Source of the DNA: Diploscapter coronatus
Lineage: Eukaryota > Nematoda > Chromadorea > Rhabditida > Rhabditidae
Direction: 5' to 3'
Assembly: GCA_964036155.1 (NCBI GenBank)
Contig: OZ038423.1
Coordinates: forward strand, 6,091,249-6,155,248
DNA length: 64,000 nt
Shown: positions 56,462 through 64,000 of the stretch, piece after piece
How the letters are laid out: each line of letters begins with the position of its first letter
Position numbering within the stretch: the first letter of the stretch is position 1
Program-made: the position numbers and the translations under genes
Notes under the pieces: generated by a model
What the model was told of the DNA's origin: nothing
What the model saw: only the letters and a program-made list of their open reading frames with translations
The model's database searches: none

Positions 56462-58293
56462 TCATTCTTTTTTCATCGACATGATTATCAACGGAGGCCA
56501 AAGGAACTCGGAATTGCTGTATGTGATCAGAATTTTTTGGTCGAAGTTATTCGTCATGATCACACTTGTCTCCGTGTAATCTTTCCAATTTTCGCTGGGA
56601 ATGTTTTCGAGAAGCTCTTCGAAGTCGATGCCAGTAATCAATGAAGCTTGAAAATAGATTTTGTTGTAGATTTTCTCATTGAATAGTTTCTGAAAAATAC
56701 CTAATTTTTAGCAATAAAATTTAGCTCACATTTAGTATGTTTATCACGCATTTTTTCTGTCTTAGTAGTAGAGGGCTTGGTTCATTTAGTCGTAGTTTCT
56801 TCCTTCCAACTGGCTCGCCCTGAATTAGTAATTTTGATGTTTGATGCTCCTCCTTAAAAAATTGCAGTAATAAGATGATTTTGCTCGAGTAACCATTAAC
56901 TTGCGAGAAAGGTTTACTGGAAAATTCACTAATTTTTAGGTGAAGTAGTAATGGTAGAGAAGAAGAAAAAGTAAGCTAGCCTGCCAAATGAATGCTCGGT
57001 GAACTGGTTGAAGTTTTCAAGATAAAGTAAAAACATTTAAAAATTCTAACCCGAAGTGATTTTTTCCTAATTTTAGGTAGCGTGTCGTTCATATAACTTC
57101 CATCTTTGGAATTGATCGAGAGAATGTTAGCTACTCCGTAACCTGAAATTGAATGAAATATATTGAAATATATAAATAAATCACCATTATTGAATAATCG
57201 TGACATGAAGAGGTTCTCAATGTCGATATCGATGACTCGATTGTAGAAAAGACTTAATCTGGGCCGCTGACATAAGGTTCCGTAATTATTTGAACTCAAT
57301 TTTCGACAGATTATGTCCCAAAACCAATTTTCTAGCCGTAACTATAGGAAAATCGTAGCATTCTTGAGACGTATTAAAACTTTGCTAACCAACGTCATGT
57401 TTCGAATAATCGCAATCCAGCTTAATTCCAGTAAAATTTTCATCAAATACTCGCCCGCTTCGTCCCTCGTCATGAATTGGTTAATGTGATCTGAAAGCAG
57501 AGACGATTTTAATTCGTTTTCTAAACCGAACTCATTTCTCGTTCTATATCAATATGGTAATCATTTTTTTTTCGATGTGTCAAGATACAGCTCAATCTGT
57601 TTGATTCTTTTTTTTTTCAAGACATTTGATAGGTCTCAAACCTGAAAGTCGCGAATTTGGTTTCGGAAACGATCTTGAAATACTCATTATGAACGTTCCT
57701 AAAACATTCTTTGGCAGAATGAATTCTCAAAAAAATCCAGTCAATTAACGAGGATAATATCCTATTTTGAGTCCACTTTGGGTTCTTCTGGATAGTGCTA
57801 AAAACTTAACTAAAAACTCGACAACTCACAAATCGCTTTGCCTTCGTCTGGTGAATGAAACAACTGTTTCACAGAAGCGGCTTTGCACTCGATTTTTTCG
57901 GGAGCGAGCTGTTCGAGATGTTTATCGTGTCGCTGACAGCACAGTTTCTTCACTGCCAATTCTATTGACTGGACAATTGCAGAAAAATCACCGTCGTAAC
58001 GGAACAGAAGAAATGTTATGTCGCCTAGCGACACAAATGTCTAAATTTTCAGTTAAAGTGAGAATCGAATAATCTCCTACTTGATTGTGGATCATGTCGA
58101 CATCGAACCTCCACGCATTTTTAATTTCGATCTTGGCAAAAATTTTTCTCTCGTATCTTCTTTTAGCTGGACTCCTATCTCGATGCACAATCGCATGTAG
58201 TCGTCGATTCAATTGGGAGGTTCGAATCAATTCCAATATGGGTAAATAGTTTATAACCATTTCTACGATTTCATTAGGAAACTCGTCAAGCAT
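56462..58293 (-). CDS. F-box / FTH-like (DUF38-type) protein
   Basis: Seven exons close in phase from ATG 58293 to TGA 56464-56462. Residues 4-35 are an F-box (FPNEIVEMVINYLPILELIR, then TSQLNRRLHAIV), the SKP1-binding module. The rest is a long alpha/beta-type region with NWFWDIICRKLSSNNYG and LLENIPSENWK, similar in position to FTH/DUF38 domains that follow the F-box in many nematode proteins; that assignment is by resemblance only. The C-terminus is IMSMKKE. It is likely a substrate receptor of an SCF ubiquitin ligase, and the substrate is unknown. A clear paralogue lies on the other side of sec-23 at 46136-48399 in the same orientation. The start is firm: the F-box begins three residues after the Met. 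The small exon near 56990-57110 has alternative acceptors, so the middle of the protein is less certain. Confidence 0.82.
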
Positions 58294-58503
58294 TATTTTT
58301 GCACCGGAATGTTTTCAGGATTTTATTTATAAAATGAATTGATAAAATACGAGTTACGTACGTTATCAAGACGAATTTAGTAACAATTAGAAGACAACTA
58401 TGGATAACAAGAATAGGAGTTTTTCAATAGTGTTGAGAGGCTACTAGGTGCATATCGATTGTTCTATACTTAGCAGTGCGTTGAATTCTTTACGTAGTTG
58501 AAA

Positions 58504-58825
58504 ATGAATGAAAATAAAGTAACGAGTGTTTGGATATTTCTAGTTCGTACGAAAATTATTTTCTTTTACTACTTTTTTATAGATTTCCATTGTTTCAGGA
58601 GGGCTGGAAAGGGTATTTTCATTTCAGAATATCTTGAGACAATTTCATCGCTTCAGAAAAAATCGTAGAAAGAATATTGAAAAAAAGGTTGATGTGGAGT
58701 TGAATTTCGAAGAGGCCGGAACCAGAATCATAACTGACACTCAGGATTTTTCGGCATTAGAATGGGATTCAGTGGACCGAAATTTGTCGGGATCGGAGTC
58801 GGAATTCCGTCTCGCTCTGCTTTGA
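58504..58825 (+). CDS. Small uncertain gene
   Basis: A possible two-exon gene: 58504-58518 (MNENK, then GTAACG) and 58628-58825 (after TTTCAG, to TGA), 70 residues. The product is very basic at first (FHRFRKNRRKN) and then acidic, with no recognised domain. A second TTTCAG about 30 bases earlier would shift the frame to an early stop. It would share a roughly 210-base divergent promoter with the F-box gene starting at 58293. Coding status depends on this splice choice. Confidence 0.35.
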
Positions 58826-58901
58826 AGAAAAGGTTTGTTCGATGATTTTTCCTTGGTAGCTTTAATGCTGTTAATTTGAATCAATATTTAGAAAAAATCA
58901 A

Positions 58902-58907
58902 TTTATT
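58902..58907 (-). terminator. Polyadenylation signal of the His/Tyr-rich peptide gene
   Basis: AATAAA on the minus strand, 16 bases past the TAA at 58923. Confidence 0.7.
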
Positions 58908-58922
58908 CATAAACCAAGAAAT

Positions 58923-59616
58923 TTAATGATGATACGGGTTTGGGCGGTGGGGAGTGTCTGAAATTGTCGAGATATTGAGTGATCAAATGAGTGAGTTTAT
59001 TACCATAGTGCTCATGTCCGTGAGGCTCACGAGGGATGTCGGCATGGTGAGGAAGATCTGAAATTGGATTTAGAAAGATGAATTTCTGATCAACCACTTC
59101 TACGACACTACATATAGTAGAAACACGTGGACATATAAACAAATTTTGTACCATAGTGATCGTGTGGAATTCCGAAGCGATGGGAGTGCAACTCGTAATG
59201 AGGTTGATAATGGCTGTTATATCCGTAATTATAAGAATGCGGATCCTTCCCATACCCATATGAACTACCTGAATGATTTTTTAATTGACTGAGATGCTGA
59301 ATAATACGATTTCACACAAATGGACACCTTTAAGGAAATCTAAAATCATACCGTATTTGGAGCCGTACTCGTTTCCTTTTTCGTACGATCCATGACTTCC
59401 GGACTCGTAGCTTCCGTGCTCGCCATTCGACCCATGGCTGTAGGTAGCTGCATACTCGTCGGAGAAGTCTTTATGATAGCCATGAGGCTCATCATAATAA
59501 TTATGAGGGACTGAAAAGAACATTGAAATTGATGTAAATGTCGCTTTGAAATTTACGTGAAATGACAGCGACTGCAGCCGAAACGCATGCGGCGATAAGA
59601 ACAATCTGTCCGAGCA
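58923..59616 (-). CDS. Secreted His/Tyr/Gly/Ser-rich protein
   Basis: Exons run from ATG 59616 to a final stop at 58925-58923. The first 20 residues are a signal peptide (MLGQIVLIAACVSAAVAVIS). The mature chain of about 120 residues is low in hydrophobics and rich in His, Tyr, Gly and Ser, with repeated PHGY, SHGS, GSYE, YGYG and PREPHGHEHY-type units. The last intron, of about 46 bases, gives an end of DTPHRPNPYHH. If it is retained, the frame continues to another, less His-rich end (SLNFLVYE) and stops at about 58907. No known domain is present. The composition is typical of secreted structural, metal-binding or antimicrobial-like nematode peptides (cuticle, eggshell or similar); the choice among these is inference. 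A TATA box 51 bases upstream suggests strong, tissue-restricted expression. Confidence 0.82.
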
Positions 59617-59666
59617 TGGCGGATGGAGGTCGAATGATCGAATGAGTGACTCCCTGCTTCACTCGG

Positions 59667-59674
59667 CTTTTATA
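59667..59674 (-). promoter_or_regulatory. TATA box of the His/Tyr-rich peptide gene
   Basis: TATAAAAG on the minus strand, ending 51 bases upstream of the ATG at 59616. The short untranslated leader implied by it contains no TTTCAG acceptor, so this gene is probably not trans-spliced close to its ATG. Confidence 0.7.
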
Positions 59675-61088
59675 CCTCGAAATACTTCGGCCCCTCGTCT
59701 ATTCATCCCCAATGTCGCCCAGTCGTTCAGACAGCTTCTTATGTTTTCCACCATCCAATGAATGCTTTCAGGAATAGCTTCTTCCTACTTTTCACTCACT
59801 CGTTTCCCCACTATCATTGTTTCCTGAGCTGTTTCTCTGTCATCCTACATACTATCTAATTTTTTTTTGCATCTTTATTCGATTCCACTTTCACTGAGGA
59901 GGAATGCAAAACACAGTTACATAATGCTGTCTTGAACACTCACCTGCATCGGAATTATGCAATGGGTCAGGGGGTCCAAGCTTGAATAATTGAAAACTAG
60001 AATTTTACTTTTCCCAATATTTCAAATTTGTATCTTAAGTGCAAAAGTTTTAAAAATGCATGATAGAAATGAGGCAATAGAAACCTAAAATAATGTTGTA
60101 ATCGGGGCTAGAAATATATATATTTTTTTTAATTTATGAAATTGGCTTCGAAGTTTTAATAATCGATGTCGTTGGATTTCAATTTCATTCTCGGTGAGAA
60201 AATGTAAATTAGTGAATTTTAGCGGAAAATTTAGATTAGAAAATATCTACGAATTTGAAAATAATTTGTTCAAGGATGAGATATTCCAAACTTCTAATCA
60301 GAGAGGAAAACCTTGATTTTAAGTCTAATGCTGCCTTCGAAAAGTTTCAGATGCTAATTTCGACTACAATACTGTATTGGACTTTGGGCATTTTAATCTT
60401 TCCTCATTTATAAGCTAATTGTATTGTCTAGGAACAGAAACCCTTTAAAAATGACTATAGTCTCGAGTAAATTTGATCCAATTTCAAGGATATGTTGAGA
60501 TACAAACTGAAATCAGATTTTAAAATTTTTTATCAAAGTCGAGTTCGAGTTTCAAAATAGTCAATTCCTGAAACGGATGAAAAGTTATGATATCTCGAAG
60601 TAGGGGTAAGTGCGAAAGTGTTAGTTTACGCCTAAGATTTCCCTGAGTATCAGACTGAACTTCTCCTTCGTCGAATTTAGTTCTGTACATCTCTAAAGAG
60701 ATTTTTTGTTCTACTAAAATGTTTTCTTCCACAAACTCAATGAAAAATTTGAAAGTTGAAACAATTCGTGAATTTCCTGTTTCGATTTGATCCAGATAAA
60801 TTACAACTTTTGTTTTCATCGGATGCAACGAATTCGATATTTTTCAATGATCTCGAAATTGCTCACTAACTAGCATTCTTGCATGCCTAACCTCTCTTTA
60901 GTCTACCTGCTATCAGACCGTTTTGCTGTATCGATTTCCAGTTGTGTGTTTTGCTGCCTATATCTCATGCTGTCTGCTGCTAACTAATCGACCACGAGAC
61001 ATTCAATTCTCATTCTTTTACCTCATCACTATTTCATAACCAGCTTTTATTTACTTCACTCTCTATTTTATTCTAATTACAGCAAATA
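59675..61088. other. Intergenic region
   Basis: 1.4 kb of AT-rich DNA. The minus-strand open frame at 60520-60828 has no splice or family support. TAATTACAG ends 8 bases before the ATG of the next gene and is a likely cis- or trans-splice acceptor. Confidence 0.4.
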
Positions 61089-61886
61089 ATGGTTAAGCCA
61101 GGAGTCGACGTTGCTGCAAAGATTCCAATAAAAGTCGAAACGAAAAAGTCCGCTGAGAAGCCTGAGCCAGTCGAAGTTGGAAAGGAAGCAGTAGAAGTTG
61201 GGGAATGCTCGGGCTCAAAGGAAGAGGAGCCGATTTTCAACGAGGAGTGGAGCGAAGTAATTTCTGTAGAAAGAAATAAATTTATGCACTATTTTTCAGG
61301 TGAAAGATGGAAAGTTGCGTATCAAACTGTACTATTTCCCTTACGGCGATAAAATTATCGATCTCTTCGAAGTTAAGAAAATCAAATATGTCCGGCAGGA
61401 TAAAAGCTACGCCAAGAACTGGGGTAGCAATGGGCTAACGTGGTGGGGGTGTGATATGAAGAGGTAGAGTCACAATAAATCAAATGATAGAAAGAGATAT
61501 GCACGAGTTTGGCATTGAATTTCCTACTTTGCATATCAAGGTGAAAAAGCATGTATTTTGACAATAAATTGCAGCGAGAAGTACGCGAAACTGCAATGCC
61601 GATTAGTTTTGCATATTTTTTCTATTGCATACTGTCTAGATTCTAAAGACGGTTATTCATTTCATTCCTCTAAAGTAAATTTCCAAATGATCCAAATAGC
61701 GTCATTTAATCACATGATTTTAGAAACTTCCGCTCTCATGGTGAAGACTATTATAACGTGAAAGTCGACATTGGCGCCTCATTCAGATGCGGGTTCACAG
61801 TCAAGAATCTGAACGGATTCATGCGAGCCATCCGAAACCACGTTCCTCCGGGCTGTGAAGTCAGCATGTCAAAATCATTCTGCTGA
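61089..61886 (+). CDS. Small protein of an apparent nematode family, function unknown
   Basis: Three exons: 61089-61256, 61300-61463 and 61724-61886 (TGA), all in phase, giving about 164 residues. The first 55 residues are a charged Lys/Glu/Val-rich tail with no structure prediction. The rest looks like a compact beta-rich domain: KDGKLRIKLYYFPYGDKIID, then SYAKNWGSNGLTWWGCDMKR, then YYNVKVDIGASFRCGFTVKN and NHVPPGCEVSMSKSFC. Paired tryptophans and the WWGCD segment would be core positions. I recall nematode proteins with a similar KLYYFPxG...NWG...WWxCD pattern but cannot name the family or a function. No signal peptide or membrane segment, so a cytosolic location is inferred. An acceptor 8 bases before the ATG supports the start. 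Confidence 0.82.
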
Positions 61887-62870
61887 AATTCAATGGCAAT
61901 CGAAAACTAGTTTTTCAGCAACAATTGTCCAAAAATGTTATTTTAATAATTATTTATTTATGCACCCAATATGGGAAATTCTTCAGCTTTCACTGTTCTT
62001 TCGGAAGGCAACGACGCTTTGACTAGGCCACGCCCACTAATAATGCACGGCAAAGTCGCCGCATGCTAGTGGTTAAAATAAATGCTCGACGAAGAAAATA
62101 GGAAGAAAAGGGTTTTTGAATATCGCCTTCAAAAATTAATATCTTTGGTTACACATCTGTTTTTCATGTGGTTTTTTGCTATAATTCTGTCTAGCCCTAC
62201 AGAATCCTGGAAAAATACTTTCATGACTCTGTCTTCAAATCGAGAGTATCACTTGCGGTCTCTAAATAATAATAAAAGTAGTAGGGAGATAGCCCGCTGC
62301 CACTCCTATCAAACGTGAACCCAAAAGCAGGGTTCGGCCATTATGTATCCCCTAAACATCAAGATCTTTCTATTGATAACAGTGCAGGAAGAGTGTTCTT
62401 TGAGCCCTTTTCCCCAGAGGGAAAAATTTGAATTGAACAAAAAAGGCTCGTTAGAAGATCTGTTGTACCTTAGATATAAAGTTATTTATTGAAAAATGCA
62501 TCATTTCAAATAGGAAAATGAACAAATACAACCAATTATATTGAAAATTTACAAAATCTTTGGATACAATGAGCAAGCTAATTATGTACGCATTACATGA
62601 TCTACACATGAAGCAGTGGTTAACTTACCGTTTGAAGTTTATGAGATTTCTTTGCTAAATTTACACAAGATTTTGGCTCACTATAGTTACCATCCTCTTT
62701 CCTGAGAAATAATATGGCGAAGAGAAAAAAGTGATAGATACAAGGAACCCAAACTTTTCAATAAATGAGTTTTCATGTCTATAGATTATTAAAATAAACT
62801 AACAGCGATTCTCAAACCCCAGAAACCCATCCCTCCCTACTCATTTCCCCTATACCGTTCCTACTCGATA
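61887..62870. other. Intergenic region with two small hairpins
   Basis: About 1 kb. Two hairpins lie close together: GAACCC-AAAAGCA-GGGTTC near 62316-62334 and TTTTCCC-CAGA-GGGAAAA near 62409-62426. They could belong to a small RNA, but no class was recognised. Nothing else is supported. Confidence 0.35.
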
Positions 62871-63282
62871 CTATACTTCCCGGCAAATAGCATTGATTTG
62901 TTCGAACAGCGTTTCTTGGCGACTATTTTCTTCTGCCAATTTCGCTTTCATTCTATCATGTTTCTAAATGAAGATGTTTGTCAAATAATACAATTTTGGA
63001 AGATTTTACCGGTTTGAAATGTTCTTCTAAATAGCTACATAGATAGTTATGCCAATCCAACGCAGACGGACGCTGGTCCGATTTTGGATTCCAACATAAA
63101 CGGATTTTGCCATGCATTTCATCAGGGCAGAGAATGGGCTGGTTGGCATCGTGTTCTTGCGGATTACAAAGAATTCTATTCCTTTCCTCGTCATTTATTC
63201 TCTTGAACGTTCCATCAAAAGGCATAAAATCTCCCAGCGAGAATATTTGCATCAACACACATCCGAATTGGAATATGTCTGT
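62871..63282 (-). CDS. C-terminal part of a protein kinase-like gene
   Basis: Two exons, 63282-63010 and 62963-62871 (TAG). The first holds the end of a kinase fold: TDIFQFGCVLMQIFSLGD is the subdomain IX pattern (usually SDVWSFGxxLxE), followed by CPDEMHGKIRLCWNPKSDQR, matching subdomain XI (CW...P..RP). The invariant Arg of subdomain XI is present. The second exon is a short helix ending NAICREV. In subdomain IX the usual Trp is replaced by Phe. A further exon at the window edge (63969-64000) reads KSVKIGRSTI before GTAAAT. If it belongs here, the DFG motif is replaced by GRS and the protein would be a pseudokinase. The activation-loop exon between them was not found. The 5' part is outside the window. 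Tyrosine-kinase-like receptors and Ser/Thr kinases are both possible. Confidence 0.75.
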
Positions 63283-64000
63283 CTGAAAGTTCAGATGCAA
63301 TTATTCCTATTCAAGATGAATGAAATCGTGGAATTGATCGTAACTATTGTTAGGCTAATAAGATGTTTGTGACACTAAAATTCTCCGACCGAACAAATAC
63401 CCTCAGCGGTCAAGTTTTTATGCAAAATAAATGAAGAGTTAATCGGACTTTTTGAACTCCGACCGATCAAGTCTAGATAAAAATGGTCTGAGTTTTATAA
63501 AGCGTTATCGATCGATCTGAAAATCTTATCTTCAGAATGTCGCAAACACCTGATCGGTCTAATAATCTTGTGCGGAGTATTTTGGAATTTGGGGTATTCG
63601 TTTACTTGATAAGAATGAAAAAGTGACAATTTTCTACACTTACAAAAGTGAATAAGTGAATTGTAAATTTTCAGGCTGATTAACGGAATATCTCTATTCC
63701 TTTCATTGCAGGTTTCATGGGTAAGTGCATGAGTATGCAATGCGCACTTGGTCATTTTGTTCGTATAAAGGCTAGTAATTTGTCATTTACACCAAGCAAA
63801 CTTGACGCCCACAATAAATGGAAGCATTCTCAATATGCGATCAAATATTATTAATCTGATCAAAAAACTAGGGTCGATTAAAATTTCATTATCGAATGTT
63901 GTATGATCCCTTCTTTAATCCCACAGTAGAATAGTCGAGAATATTCATGCTGAACAGTAATTATTTACCCGATTGTAGAACGTCCTATTTTTACGGACTT
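63283..64000. other. Intronic or upstream region of the kinase-like gene
   Basis: Only the possible kinase exon at 63969-64000 (minus) was found. The minus-strand open frame at 63495-63755 has no kinase motif and is not called. Confidence 0.35.

Overview
The window is nuclear DNA from a nematode. The genes are split by many short introns with a TTTCAG-type 3' splice site. The 5S rRNA is of the Caenorhabditis type. One gene is an EGF-repeat DEG/ENaC (EGAS-type) channel, an architecture I know only from nematodes. The order within Nematoda is not resolved, and no spliced-leader RNA gene was seen. All gene models below were built by hand from reading frame, splice-site phase and family motifs.

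Layout. 1-8.4 kb is AT-rich and mostly without recognisable genes; the last two exons of a CUB-domain gene lie at 3.2-3.4 kb (+). 8.4-14.2 kb (+) holds a basic, low-complexity exon set followed by an OXR1/lmd-3 TLDc-domain gene, either one gene with a 3-kb intron or two genes. A single 5S rRNA lies at 15.8 kb (+). 17.6-41 kb is a run of five minus-strand genes: EGAS-like channel (17652-24720), peroxisomal acyl-CoA oxidase (25267-29668), MIX23/CCDC58 (30162-31016), acid ceramidase (31612-34298) and a divergent HSP70 (35505-40916). A GC-rich foldback element (31.1-31.3 kb), an internally deleted mariner (34740-35277) and a large inverted repeat beginning at the HSP70 start codon (40917-41379) sit between or beside them. 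42.9-45.7 kb (+) is a long coiled-coil protein. 46.1-58.3 kb (-) is sec-23 (49829-55638) flanked by two paralogous F-box/FTH-like genes. 58.5-64 kb holds a tiny uncertain gene, a His/Tyr-rich secreted peptide gene with a TATA box, a small nematode-type gene of unknown function and the 3' part of a protein kinase-like gene.

The minus-strand block mixes housekeeping functions (peroxisomal beta-oxidation, sphingolipid breakdown, mitochondrial intermembrane-space protein, chaperone) with a sensory-type channel. Intergenic distances there are about 0.5-1.2 kb, wider than typical nematode operons, so no operon is claimed. The most unusual items are the inverted repeat at the HSP70 promoter, the channel's WSC-like insertion and missing conventional TM1, the foldback element, and the F-box pair around sec-23.
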